Shown in pieces: positions 1-11,572 of a DNA stretch of 64,000 bases. The DNA lies in the NCBI GenBank assembly GCA_030998015.1, contig JARWMV010000253.1:496001-560000 (forward strand), written 5' to 3'. The first letter of the stretch is position 1, and each line of letters opens with the position of its first letter. The position numbers were made by a program, and so were the translations under genes. Under the pieces are notes generated by a model, which worked only from the letters and a program-made list of their open reading frames with translations, searched no databases and was not told where the DNA came from. The stretch comes from Ceratorhiza oryzae-sativae (lineage: Eukaryota > Basidiomycota > Agaricomycetes > Cantharellales > Ceratobasidiaceae).

Positions 1-1813
1 CTTGATTCCAAGGAAATGCACAGGAAGGATACGGATATTGGAGCACAAGGCTTGCTCTGCTGGGGTTAGAAGATGAAGGGATTGCGCGTTCGCGAGATTC
101 AAAGGAACGACTGGTGTGCGACAAATTAAATCGAACTCGGCTAATCGGCTAAGTGGACATGGAACTCACCTGGACGGCGACCCAAAGGCCCAGCTTTTGG
201 AGTATTGTAAGATGGGTTAGACTCCCCACCTGGCGGCACGGAACCCCGGTGACCGGAGCCATTTCGTATTGGCCCCATCATGCGGTCAGCTCGCGCCCGT
301 TCCTGGCGCATCATTCGTTAGCGTCGAAGTCAAAAGTTACGGTTAGCACCTTACTCGTGCCAGTCGTTCCCGGTCATATCGGTCTGCCTCAGCAAACGTT
401 GTTATACCCATTGTGCGATAGTGCTGTAGGTCAGCGATTCGGCGCTTTAGCGTGTTTTCGTCTAGTAGAACGGTCTGTTGGTGCGGAGGCAATTGGCGTG
501 CAGGAAGTACGTACAAAGTAATCCAGCAACCAAATTCTCAAAGTCGTCGGCCGTCTGTAGCCGAGCCAACGGCTTGAGCTTGTTGATTGCCTCGCGATCC
601 TCCTTTGAACGTTTTCTCTCAGCTTGTTGGATCTTCGTCTTTTGGTCAGCATGGAGCCATGCAAGGGATTAGTGAAACCTACTCGCTTGTGATCGGTAAG
701 TCCTCGTTCAAGAACAATCGCCTTTGCTTCCACTCTGGCGTCCAGACGTTCGTTGTACATGTCGAGTAACGCCAGCTTGAGTTCGAGAGAATCGGCTGAC
801 TCTTCTACGGCGGGTATCTGAGGCTCGTCGTCTTCGTCCTCGTCCTTTGCACTTGCATCACCATCCTTTTTACCCTCACCATCGACCTCCATAGGTGCAT
901 CCTCACCCTCAGGCTTCTCCTCATCCTCGGGCTGATCAGCGCCCCCAAACTCGAGCACAATCCCAAACTCCAGATCCTTTACCAGATCCTCCGCGTCATT
1001 TTCATGCTCATGCTCGAATTCTCGTCGACCGGGCATAAATCCTGCGACTTCGTGGTTGGTTGGACCAGAAACAAAAGGTTGGGTTGGGCCAGATTTCTTC
1101 TTAAGCTCTTCACGGAGGTTGATGATACGCCGTTTCTTGCGTTCTTGAAATACCTCGTGGTCAATATCGAATTCGTGGTCTAAAGACTGAAAGATGGGTG
1201 TCAAAAGCGAGTAAAATGATGAATCGGATTCGTACTGGTAAAGGCCAATTTGTAGAGTTGAGAAAGCACTCGGTATAATGTTTCTCGACCTCTTCGGCGG
1301 TTCGCGTGCCTATAAGTTCGGCCACGGCAGACCAATTTCCCATACCACACTTCGACAATCCGTCGAGCAATTGAAGCTCCCTACTGGCGAATTAGAATAA
1401 TTAATTACTAGGCATCTTACCGACTCACTCGTCAGCTCCCCAGTCCTCGACGAGAATTGGGTAAGAATGGCGACCCTATAACATTCATTAATCCAAGGTC
1501 GTGTACAGCCACAGCGCACTTACCTCGACGCGATACTCGTGCCAGGCTTTATGATTTTCTGGCTCTCTTCCCGCGAGAAAACAAGCTGGACAAAGATCCA
1601 GCTCCTCGCACCCTGGTGCTGCACATTTTATGCGAACGTTTTTCGACAGGTCGACCCGGCAAGCATCACAAGTGTTGACATAGAAATCGCCACCTTCGCC
1701 TGTATCGTATCCAATGAATAGCTTTCGCTAATTGGGTCCACCATGTACTTACCATGGCCTTCTTCGGGCTCGGTTTTAACAACCGGCTGACCGTTGGTTG
1801 TCATGATTGACAT
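1..1813 (-). CDS. ADA2: SAGA/ADA transcriptional adaptor Ada2 (3' end beyond window)
   Basis: Subunit of the histone acetyltransferase module of the SAGA/ADA coactivator in the nucleus, where it partners Gcn5. Exons in order show an N-terminal ZZ zinc finger (about residues 27-75, starting TCDACRVDLSKNVRIKCAAP and continuing with CPACF), the Ada2 linker HSYPILVEDWGADE, a SANT domain (LDGLSKCGMGNWSAVAELIG, then HYTECF), a long acidic middle part, the conserved AERKRSKEDREAINKLKPLA block, and the start of the SWIRM domain (LLTPAEQALCSNIRILP) right at the left edge. Introns of about 45-60 nt separate these parts, including a 44-nt one near 640-683. Start is the ATG at 1813 or at 1804 in the same frame. 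It lies 173 bp downstream of the MNS1 stop on the same strand, with a CACGTGAC box just upstream of its start. Identification is firm; the last exons are missing. Confidence 0.95.
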
Positions 1814-1842
1814 AACAAGCGCACAACGCACAGACCATTACG

Positions 1843-1850
1843 CACGTGAC
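1843..1850 (+). promoter_or_regulatory. CACGTGAC box upstream of ADA2
   Basis: An 8-bp E-box-type CACGTGAC lies about 30 bp upstream of the ADA2 start. The same octamer recurs in several other promoters of this window. It resembles binding sites of bHLH factors such as Cbf1. Function is inferred from motif and position only. Confidence 0.4.
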
Positions 1851-1986
1851 TCGGCGCTTTCTTGCATAAACAAACCAGCCACTACACAAGGTCTAAACTT
1901 ACCACACAAACGGGCTGTTACATTTTCAACGCGCTTTCTACATACAGATGTGCTTTCGTGGATTTCTTTTTTGATAGCTATCATAA

Positions 1987-4468
1987 TTACGTGAATCCAG
2001 TGGCAATATTTGGGGTGAAGATGGGTAAAGGATGCGCCTAACAGATAGCAAGCGAAGAAAGCACTGAGTTGAGCGAATAGTCGCATCCGATCGGTAACTT
2101 ACTTCAGTGTTGAATACGTATTCTGCGACCAGCCATTAGAGAAACAGAAAGTCGGCGACTAAAAAGTAGCTCACCATCCAACGGAATGGTTCTAGAATCG
2201 TCGAAAAGCAAATACAAGTACTTCAAGGTCTCAGCCTGGTAATGCGGTTAGACTCTTAACAACAAACCAAAGAGATCTCCTACCAGGAAGAAAGTTTCCA
2301 TGTTGTCCGTAAGCTGCACTGGGTCCTCAGTAACGCTCTGGACTCCCGAGTAACCACCTCCTGGAACCTTGCAGTGCTTCTCAATAGCTTGAAATACCTG
2401 CCATCCCCATTCACGATATTTGGGGTCCCCAGTCATGCGCCATCCCAAGAACAATGACTCAACCGTCTCAGGCCTGTGTTTAAACACAACTTGAATTATC
2501 TTCTCACAGCCGTAAAGTTGACCTTTTAGTTCACCTCAAGATATACCTAGAGTCAAAACGATTCTTGATATGCCAATCCTTGGTCTTTGACTGTGCGTCC
2601 TCGGCAGTGTAGAATACCGCAATCTCTGGGGACAACCCTCTGAACGGCGTAGGTTAACCCCGCATAAGGAGCAGACCCACAAACAAGCTACGCACGTTTT
2701 CGTCTTGTGCGTGGCCATACATGTCCTAGTCAATCCCTCACCCAGCTTCCAATCGTTCCGAGCCCTCGAGGACCAGGATCCGATTTCAGCCGGATTTAAA
2801 CTCCGACCCTCGGCAACACCTAAGAGAAGCGACCCTCCCAAGAAACAAACTAAATGGTCTTGCTTTGGACTGATACGCCATTTCCTGTGCAAGCGTGTTG
2901 CTGATTGTAAGCGCGTAGAGCCGACCGAGGAGGCAAAAGGGCTGTTACTCTTTCAACCTCGCCGAGTGAGTCGCTTCCATCTCTGCGATGTAAGTCAAAC
3001 CGCTCAATGGAGTCTGAAAAACCAAATGCTTGTGAAGCGCTTCCATCGCTTGGTCGTACATCTATATCTTGTGTGAGTATCGCATATAGCCGCTCAATAC
3101 GGTACACGAACCACGCGATACACTCGCTCGGTACGGTTCTAGACCATTACGAGTCAGCCCGCTATTTCCTTGTCACGAGAGCAATCTCACAGTTTGAAGG
3201 TATTGCTTCCTGGATCCAACGTAACGGATTAGCAAGGTACCACATTAGCTTTTAAGTTTGGGGACCAACAGCAGATACTCGTAGTATGAATCACCTCGTG
3301 ATCCCAACCGGATGTCACTTGGAATAAATTCTCCCGTTTGCGCACTGAATCGAGACACAGGGATGTTGAGCACCTGATCCGTCGAGGAAGCAATCAAGTC
3401 CCCACCTCATGTAAATGGGCACCAACGCCCCATCAACAACGTTATCTCCCTTCAGAGCATCCTTGACCACTTTCATCACCTGTAAATCAACTCTTAATCA
3501 ACGCCCCAGGCCCTTTGAGTACATGCCTCTACCTTCTCCGCAGTTCTCCAATACACATCATCACCGGTGATATGACTGAGATACCTAAATTCGAGCTGAA
3601 GCGTGGTGGCCTCGGCTGTACTAACGGGCTCTCCACTCCAGTTCTGGTTTGGCTCACTGTGAAAATTAACGTTGGGGACAGGTAGGCCGTGAGGTGTGTT
3701 GAACGCCGGCAAAAGGCGATCGGCGAGCTCCTTTGCACGTTGCAAGTATATCTTGTCTTCCCCAGAAAGTGCGTACGCGCTCAACAGTCCCCCGAGCACG
3801 CGAATCGTAATCTTCGGGAAGTATCGTATCCTCGGTGTCGGCGTGGCTTGTGAAAGTTCACTTGATACATGCTTACCTCAAACGTACTATACCGCCCATC
3901 TCGATCAAAGTCCAAATCCCGCGCGACCCAGTCTCTTGCACGCTGATACTCGGTGGAAAGTTCTTTCCCCATGATGAGCATGGTGTCGAGAGAGTCTGCG
4001 ATCATATACCCAATCCCACGGCTGGTGGTCAGGTTGGACCCGATCTTGGTGACTGGGTGATAGTCATCACACCCAAAGGCGTCACGCTCTGTGAAGGGTC
4101 AATCAGGTGAGCCTTTGTTTCAATGCAATCATGTCGCTAGTGCATACCATATCCACTCCATGCATGCTGTGAATGTGGGCGTTGATATGCAATAAAACTC
4201 GGAAAATGAACTGAATATTTCGAACCTTGAATGCTTTCACGATTGTCTCCCGCCTCACAGGGTCAGCGGAAATATTATCGGAGCCGGAAGGCGCCTTGGG
4301 CTGTGTCTTTTCCGGCTGGCGCGAGAGCGGCTCGTCCTCGTCGGGAAACTCGGGCAGCCGCCGAGTCTGGATGCGAGCATTACTCATCAACCTGAGCGCT
4401 ACCCATATGAACAGAACCGAGCCCAAGCACAAGAGCACGACTCGTTGTAAGCGGTTCAACCCAAGCAT
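1987..4468 (-). CDS. MNS1: Class I mannosyl-oligosaccharide alpha-1,2-mannosidase (GH47)
   Basis: ER/Golgi glycosidase that trims alpha-1,2-mannose from N-glycans. The product is a type II membrane protein: a short cytosolic tip, one hydrophobic anchor (RVVLLCLGSVLFIWVALRL, about residues 9-27), a polar stem, then the GH47 domain. Conserved blocks appear in order: AFGCDDYHPV, SRGIGYMIADSLDTMLIMG, DGRYSTFE, LGGLLSAYALSGEDKIYL, STAEATTLQLEFRYLS, GLSPEIAVFY, RPETVESLFLGWRMTGDP, DNMETFFL, ETLKYLYLLF, and the C-terminal EYVFNTEAHPLPIF that supplies the Ca2+-binding Thr. The last exons are short and joined by roughly 50-nt introns; the stop is the TAA at 1987-1989. The start at 4468 puts the anchor at the extreme N-terminus, as expected. 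About 10 exons. No key residue seems lost. Confidence 0.95.
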
Positions 4469-5250
4469 TTGGCAGCAGTGTCAATATGTAAATATCAAAG
4501 ACTGAAACACTGGATGGGGTATCGCATGAAGACGTCACGAGCGACTAGGAACAATTTGGCTATTGCGCTCAGGTCGGAAGATTATCAAGCTTGAGCCACA
4601 AATTATGATCCCCTCAACGACACGCAGTTCGGCTTATTTTTGGTCTGTTGTCGTGTGGGGCGGTTTAGCCGAGTACCTGACCACCGAGGTTGTCGTGGTT
4701 GTTGTCGGTTTGTTATCCCAGACCATCAACAACCATATCCAATTCGAAGTTGTGTCAAGCGGGTGCAAACTGGACTCCAAGCTCACTACCCCTGGGCAAA
4801 ATCTCCGCTCAATTCCCCGACACTCGACCCCAGAATACGTTGTGCGAGCGACTTTGGCTATATATCCAAACGAGCTCAACTGAGTATGACTTGGTTTTGG
4901 TGTGTTGTGGGCTAACCCAACCCTTGCCACGATGACTTGCTGTGCATGATGTCATGTATAAGAAGATCGCGTCTGTAAATATCAGGCGTACAGCCAAAAC
5001 GCCTCGCACGGAATACTTCAGGGAAAGCAACGCTCGTTGGTAAAGGATAAGATGTCAGTTTAGGCTGGGTGTAAATAGTACACGTATCAACCGGTCTAGC
5101 CTGACGGGGCATCGAGAGATTATCCCCTGAATACACATAAGCATATGCATCTAAATCGGCAAGCCGAAGCGAATACAGCTATCGAGGTGGTACCCAGTTG
5201 CTAAATCTATAAACTCGAGCTAGTTGGCTAGACTGCTATCGGTAGACACA
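4469..5250. other. Intergenic stretch, MNS1 promoter side and BET5 3' side
   Basis: No gene is recognised. The overlapping ORFs here are short, have no recognisable domain and no consistent splice-linked partners. A (GTTGTCG)-rich patch sits near 4690-4720. The region should hold the MNS1 promoter and the BET5 3' UTR, both minus strand. Confidence 0.5.
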
Positions 5251-6071
5251 TCACGCAAATATGCTGAGGTTCTGGACAAGTTTGTCTGTCGCTGCGCGAA
5301 ACTGAGGGTTGTCGATCCCTCTCGTTCTGGAGTCAAGCTCCGATAGGGGATTTCGCACAACATGCTCGATGAAAGGTCCTGCCAACGATGACTCAGCCAG
5401 GGGTGAATTTGACCGAAACTGCACCTGCCCACCTGTGTATATTTGACGAAGAATAAACCTCAATGCGTCGGCAGCAGGGTCCGTGAGCATGATGAATTTG
5501 TAGCCTGACGCGGTCTCGAAATAGTGTAGCTTGTAAGTCGATGTCGTATAGCTCGAAAATGCCTCATCAGGTCTTGCAAATCGTTAAAATGAAATACATG
5601 TCAAACGAGTCTGAGTCGGAACTCACCGACCAGACAGCTTCTGGACCATATGGCGAAGGGAGAGCAAGACGCCATAGACAAGCTTGGCCTCTTCGTCAAA
5701 TGGCAGCCCCGTTGATCTCTCTTGTTCGGTAGCCTCCTTGGGTGGTAGGGGAGGCGCTGGTTTGGTGCCATTGGAAGTGTCACTGTAGGCGATAACCAAG
5801 CCTGTACTCGAGCTCAGAGTGTTCCGAGGAGACACCACAGTGGTAGCAGGTTTGGCAGAGGGATTTGCAGATGGCTTGATCGTTTCAATCGTCGGAGAGA
5901 CATCAGGGAGCATATTGCCAGGCGCTGCAGGGCGTGGTTGGCGTGTGCGGTGCCAGTCCTGATAAAACACACAAGCGCAGTGTCTGGCTGAGTTTTTCAG
6001 AACACAACGATCATATTTAGATCCCATTACTCGTCTCACCTATCGTATATATACAACGAGTAGATTGTCAT
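5251..6071 (-). CDS. BET5: TRAPP complex subunit Bet5 (TRAPPC1)
   Basis: Small longin-fold subunit of the TRAPP complexes, the guanine nucleotide exchange factor for Ypt1/Rab1 in ER-Golgi transport. Exon 1 is only about 32 nt and encodes MTIYSLYIYDR; joined to exon 2 it gives the family hallmark DRHCACVFYQDWHRTR. A Pro/Ser/Thr-rich insert of about 60 residues follows, then EEAKLVYGVLLSLRHMVQKL, SSYTTSTYKLHYFETASGYK, FIMLTDPAADALRFILRQIY, and a C-terminal GPFIEHVVRNPL. The start at 6071 was chosen because only that exon supplies the conserved first strand; the longer ORF reading through the first intron does not. It is divergently transcribed from SPC3, the starts being 115 bp apart. The insert makes it longer than yeast Bet5. 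Confidence 0.93.
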
Positions 6072-6104
6072 GGTCGACCACGGTGCCCAAATGAGGATTG
6101 GGGC

Positions 6105-6112
6105 CACGTGAC
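6105..6112 (+). promoter_or_regulatory. CACGTGAC box 1 in BET5/SPC3 promoter
   Basis: Exact octamer, first of two in the divergent promoter. Confidence 0.5.
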
Positions 6113-6145
6113 TTATTTCAGACTCAGAGCAAAGGTGAAACACAG

Positions 6146-6153
6146 CACGTGAC
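6146..6153 (+). promoter_or_regulatory. CACGTGAC box 2 in BET5/SPC3 promoter
   Basis: Exact octamer in the same orientation as box 1, 34 bp upstream of the SPC3 start. Confidence 0.5.
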
Positions 6154-6186
6154 GACACGTAGGCAGGCCTGCTTTTGACGCTCACG

Positions 6187-6988
6187 ATGTATAGCACTTA
6201 CCAGAGAATCAACAATATTTCGGCTTTTGTCTCGTCATGTCTTATGGGGCTACTCGTTGCTATCTCTGTTGCTTCGTATGTCCAACTCTGGTCTATTGGT
6301 GAACCGACTGGGAGGCTCGACGTCAAACCTATGGGCGTGTAAGCACCGAATATTAACTGCATAGCCACTTGGTCAACTCACCCACATACCAGTCAACGAG
6401 CTGTCTCTCGGCCGTACAGCAAAAAGGAACAGACATTGCGTTTTACCGGTTCGACGTCCAAGCAGGTATGTGATTCACCTGGTCACAAAAACGAACCCCT
6501 GCATTGACTGGAATTCCCGATATAGATCTCAGTTCGTTATTCACATGGAACACCAAACAACTTTTCGTTTATGTTATCGCCGATTACACTAATGAGAAAG
6601 GGGTATGAAATAAACCATATATCACAATCACCCTCGATCTAACCAAATTCTAAAAATCAATTCTATTCCCAGATCTCTAACGAAGCAGTGCTCTGGGACC
6701 GTATCATCAGACGCAAACGCGACGCTAAACTTAACCTTGAATCTGCTCGCGGCCGATACGCCCTACGAGACCCTTCGCTTACCTTCCGGTGAGTCCGCTT
6801 CACCGAACGGCCGAGAGAGAAAGAGTAAAAGGCGTTGACTGTTTACGATTCATTTTGACAGCAACGCCTCGCCTGCAAATTTTACCCTTCAATACAATGT
6901 GATGCCATGGATCGGAGCCCTTACGTACGGTCAGGCCGCGCAAGGGAGCAAGCCTGTACCGTTTGCGCGAGTGAAGAACAGCGTTTGA
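6187..6988 (+). CDS. SPC3: Signal peptidase complex subunit 3
   Basis: ER membrane subunit of the signal peptidase complex (SPCS3/SPC22-23 family). Exon 1 starts MYSTYQRINNISAFVSSCLM and continues into the single N-terminal membrane anchor, typical of this family. Later exons give GTDIAFYRFDVQADLSSLFT, then WNTKQLFVYVIADYTNEKG, NEAVLWDRIIRR, ARGRYALRDPSLTF, and the C-terminal FTLQYNVMPWIGALTYGQAA ending VPFARVKNSV. All match the lumenal domain of SPC3 proteins in order and spacing. Four to five exons with introns of about 45-65 nt; stop TGA at 6986-6988. The length, about 185 residues, is normal. It shares its promoter with BET5, another early-secretory gene. Confidence 0.93.
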
Positions 6989-9440
6989 TTATGGCACCTG
7001 TCATTTGGGTAAAACAAATAACATATGGATGATCGAAGCTTCGCTCGGGGAGGGGTGGTTCCTCTCTTCGAAACCGAGTGGAGCTCCCAAAACTTCGAAT
7101 ACGAATCGCGCAAGGCGCTCAACTGCGCGCGCACGCGTGTGTGTGTACGCCTGTGTGAGAGAAAGCTCCATCGACCCTTTGCCGAATCGAGAGCCACGGC
7201 TCGTTACATACGTAGTCTAATACGTCCATCAAGCCCACCGTCGGCGATACCGAGTATGTTTGCAAATCGTCGGTCCTTGATACGCAACCGCCGGCGCCAG
7301 TGGGATGGTTCGAGTCGGACGTCGGCAGCGAACAGGGGCTAAAATATGTTGTTTAATTCAATTATTGGGGTGGTTACCATCGGGTGCCCATATCCGCGCG
7401 AGACGCTTCCTGCACCTTTATGAGGCATTCAGACATGCGCAGCTTCTAAATGAGACCCAAACCTCATTTGTCCAAGCGGCGCTCAAAAACAAGTCAATAT
7501 ATTGAGAGAAAAAAAAAAAAACGAGAAAGGAGATCATGCAAGCGGCCAGGATGACTTGGGGAAGCAAAGACGAAGCTTGGCCAAACGAAAACATAGCTCT
7601 TTGGAAAAGCCAGTGTCTATCGATGGTACCGCCTACATGCAGTATATGCGTGCAGAGAGGCTAAACCCGAGGCGTCGCCCCAACGCCTGTCGCATACGTC
7701 TAAAGGAACAAGCCGAACACTCTTTGGAAACCTAGCCAATCTGTGGTTGCACCGAAATACCGCAACTTATTGAGCCCACTCGGTTGCTCACCAGTTCTTC
7801 TCGATCACTGAAATGATGCGGTTTACTTCCCAGAAGGGTAGTTGCGAGGGCGTTTGCTCCTGCCTTTGTTTTGGTTGTGGAATATAAGCGACCTGGGTGG
7901 TGCGGTCAGTTTTGTTTTTGGGATAGCGCCGAGAGTCATTGGCGGACCATCTGACTGTGTAGAACTGGGGTTCTTCCCGAAGCACTATGCTCAAGCCGAG
8001 TGCTGCATATAGCCCCATATATCATTAGCCGTTCAACCCATGGGCTAAAATCACGGTAAGCTCTGGTGGCAACGGTAGGGTGCAAATGCGTCAGCCATGT
8101 CTTCTTATTAGATCGAGGACGTTCTTTGCAGGGCGTACAGCTCGCGATTAACGCTCACGCCACGCCAGGCGTGCGATCGACAGTGAGCATGGAAGCATCG
8201 TGAATTCAATACGACTTGACGTTTTGGCCCTGATGCATGAGTTCACAGTTAAACGTAAAACACCATATCTGGCGTCTTGAATGATCCAGAGAGGAGCAGC
8301 AAGCGATCAAGCATTTGGTTCTCGGATATATACAAGGAACGGAGGCTCTTTTTCCATTGCCCCCTAGGATTATGAGGTAATGGGGCCACGAGGGGATGTC
8401 GCACTGGATGCAGTGCACTGATACGGATCTCACGAGGAGTGGCGCCTGAGAACTGAACCATATTGTCAGCAGACGCATGCATTGCGACAAACAAACTCTT
8501 GTCAAGCCACCCCCTCGGGGTTTGGGGTAATCGAGGCCGTGTCGCGATCGATTGAGACTGTAGGATTTATTTTATTTTATTTAGTGAGCGAAAAGAAGAA
8601 GAACCCACTGCATTGCACTCTTCCTTGACCCATTGAGTTTCGATCGGACTCTTCTCAGGGGAGGGGAGACAGCGAATGCCCACGAACGAGTGTTCGGCTG
8701 AAAAATGAGCTGGCTGAGCGCCGGCTCGGGACAAGGCTCGGGAAGACATACCTTGATTCGGCAAAGGTCGGACAATCTGCCGGGAGCGACTGATCAACAG
8801 CGGAGTGAGTATGTTTAGCACCTGATTGATAGCACAGCGATTCAAAGTCCGCTCCGACCCTCATTCCACCCGCCGAGAACGACGACAACGAGGGGCGCAT
8901 CGGTCGGTTGGTGGGCAGGTCTCGAACAGACGGTCTAGCCCCTCGGACGACAAGGTGACGTGCGCCGGCCAGAACGTGGGGTGGATGGCTTGGACACACT
9001 AGTGTCGGGGGTTGGGTTTCAGTGCAGCCAATCGCACCGTGCGCTCGAGTCCCGGGACTGAAATGTATACAAGGGCGTTTCGAGAAGCGTCATTATACCG
9101 CAAATGGCAAGCTGGGGCATTGCAGCGTGTGCGCATGTGTGTGGCGATGGCTGTCAGCAGAATGCGCTTGAACGCTGGGCCCAGGGAGTGGGTGTGGGGC
9201 GTCACGTGCTGGCCTGAGGGGGTTAGGCTGATCGGCCGGGTGCGTGGCCCTTGGATTCGGGCGAGGCTTCACGATTGTCGACGAAAGTGGTCAGGCAGGG
9301 ACAGATCACGAACCTTCCGTTGCTCCAGCACACGCACGCCGGCTGCCTGCACAATTCATTCTGCCCCCTTTAAGTGCCCAGGACGCGCTTGGCTGCCAGT
9401 TTGCCCCCCGTCGCATCCGCCGTGTCCGCTGCGTCCAACG
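6989..9440. other. Gene-poor stretch between SPC3 and the Zn2Cys6 gene
   Basis: No gene, tRNA or transposon is recognised. ORFs here are short, overlap on both strands and carry no family motif. An A-rich run lies at about 7506-7522. The last few hundred bases are rich in CpG and C/T tracts and contain GTCACGTG at 9201-9208, so they probably act as promoter and 5' UTR of the downstream transcription factor. Confidence 0.4.
9201..9208 (+). promoter_or_regulatory. GTCACGTG box upstream of Zn2Cys6 gene
   Basis: Reverse complement of the CACGTGAC octamer seen in other promoters of the window, 233 bp upstream of the proposed start. Confidence 0.35.
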
Positions 9441-11572
9441 ATGGCATTCCACTCTGCGCACCCGGGCGTGCACCACGCACCCCACGCCCACCCCAACATC
9501 AATCTCTACGACACCTTCCAGCTCGACGAGCCCGCCGCCGCGATCTCCGAGTCGTCCCCTGTCCTCCACCAGCACCAGTACCCACACTCATGCATCCCCC
9601 ATGTCGCCCCCCGGATCGCCCACCGCACGGGCACATCTGTCCCTAATATGGCATCACACTATCCCAATCAGGTAAGAGTCTGCCATCCTCACCCGGGTTG
9701 ATCGTCCTCATCTCGACGCCCAGCCCCAGCCGCACGCCCCGTACGGCGGCCCCGTCGCCCCCGGCCAGCCCTGGGCTCGTCCTGTCGTTGCCTCGGCCCA
9801 GCAGGCTCCGGCGCCCGCCCCGTACCATGCCCAGCACCGCCGTTCGTCCAGCCACCACTCGCAGAGCGACTATACCCAAAACTTTTCTCGGCGCGCTTCG
9901 GTCGAACACCATGCTTCTGCTGCCTATGTTGCCAATCCTGCATACCCTGTCGTTGCCCAGCATCAGCCGAATCACGACGACCAATCTTACTATCATCAGC
10001 AACCGGCTACTTCTGGCTTTGCTCCTTCCCAATCCGCCCAAGTCTGTGCCGACTCGTACCCGCAGACCCCCATGGCCCAGCTCACCTCGCACCAGCCAGC
10101 CTATGGCCAGGACTACCATCCGGCTCAGTACCAGACCCAGCACCACGTCGAGCCCCAGCCCGGGAACCAAACCATTGCGTACGAGCCAGTACAGACCTAC
10201 GGTATGTTTGCGCCCGAGGACCACGCGCAGCAGCAGCAGCTCGCTCAAACAGCCGAGTACGAGCCGTACAAGCAAGAGGACAACGAACTCTTGCTCAATG
10301 CCCCCTTTGACTACAACCTCCAGTCCCACGCTGGCCAGGCACAGGTGTCGGCCGTCGAGTCTCAGAACCACGAGCACGTCAAGCTCGAGCATGAGCACGT
10401 TGCCCCCGAACACGAGCAGTATGACCACTCGCACACTCAATACCACAGCAATCAGCATGTCGAGTACCAGGCACACGAGTATCACCAGCATCAGTACCAC
10501 GAACAGCAGCAGCAGCAGCAGCACGTCGTCGCTCAGCCAAACATGAACATGGTCAACGGCTACGAATCCTCTCACCAGCACACCCTCCAGTATGTCGACC
10601 ACTCGCGTCGCAACTCGGAGGTCTCTCAGCACGAACCAGCTTCGTTCCAGGTATGTGCCGTCCGCTTCAAACGACATCCCGAGCTCCACTCATGACATGG
10701 TCTGGACAGCATCCCGCGCCGGCCGCGCATCACCCCCACCCCCAAGAATCCCCGTATATCCGCTCCCACTCCCGTTCTTCCTCGTCCTGTTCTTCGGAAC
10801 CCCCGATGAAGAAACTTGCCATCGCTTCGCCCACCGCGCTGTGCTACCCCGACGAATCGACTCCCGAGGCCCCCACCCAGACCCAGATCGTCAGCGCTGG
10901 GGAGCACCACCTGCAACCCGAAGAGACCCCCGCACGCCAGGGCGCGCGGTGCTACCAGACGGACCTCGAGATCCAGTTTCTCGAGCGCGCGATCGCGATG
11001 GGTCAGGTCATTGGCCCGAGCTACACTCGCTCCCTGCCCGAGGCCGGCTGCCATCAGGCTCAGTCGCCCCAGCGCATGCCGCCCATCGTCCCTTCCCAGG
11101 CTCACGAACGCCCGGTCCCGGTTCCGGTCGTGGCCGCCTGTACGAGCGCCCATCCGATAGACAAAAAAGACGCACAGGTTACCCCGAAGAAGCCTGCGCT
11201 CGCATGTCTCTTTTGCCGCAAGCGCAAGATTGCCTGCGGCCCGCCGCCGCCGGATAGCCCGGACAAAACGTGCAAGTGAGTGTCCTCGATTTCATTTCTC
11301 CTATTTCATCCCACGTTTCGTTCTCGTACTGATCAACGTGATCCCGTCTTGACAGTCAGTGCGCTAGGCGCAAGCAGCCATGCGAATATCCGACCGAATC
11401 CCGCCGGGGCATTCGCAAGCCTGTGCCCAAGGAGCCGGTCGAGGATGATGACGACGACGAAGCGTCTTCGCCTTCGGCTATGCGCTTTGTCAAGCACGAC
11501 CCGAACGAGAAGAGCAAAGATAAGAGCAAGAACAAGACTCGTCGCAAACGCTCCCACGAGTTGGTCGACTAG
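9441..11572 (+). CDS. Zn(2)Cys(6) fungal transcription factor, Gln/His-rich
   Basis: Predicted nuclear DNA-binding regulator. Exon 1 starts MAFHSAHPGVHHAPHAHPNI; the long second exon is dominated by Gln, His, Tyr and Pro (for example HEYHQHQYHEQQQQQQHVV). The zinc cluster is at the C-terminus, split by the last intron: CLFCRKRKIACGPPPPDSP, then DKTC, then after the intron NQCARRKQPC, giving C-x2-C-x6-C-x11-C-x2-C-x6-C. An acidic run (EDDDDDEASS) and a basic tail (KSKNKTRRKRS) follow, the latter a likely nuclear localisation signal. Stop TAG at 11570-11572. Most fungal Zn2Cys6 proteins carry the cluster near the N-terminus, and no fungal-specific middle homology domain is visible. The target genes cannot be told from sequence. 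Exon 1 start is the first ATG giving an open path into the rest. Confidence 0.85.

Larger units (their letters stand above)
6072..6186. promoter_or_regulatory. Shared divergent promoter of BET5 and SPC3
   Basis: Only 115 bp separate the start codons of two secretory-pathway genes on opposite strands. The gap holds two copies of CACGTGAC in the same orientation, at 6105-6112 and 6146-6153, 41 bp apart. Co-regulation is an inference from layout. Confidence 0.6.

Noticed and set aside
7290..7330. GGTTCGAGTC as a tRNA B box
   Set aside because: No A box, acceptor stem or cloverleaf could be drawn around it.
9643..10689. 348-codon minus-strand ORF opposite the Zn2Cys6 gene
   Set aside because: Leu/Val-rich shadow of the Gln/His/Tyr-rich coding strand; no splice-consistent partners.
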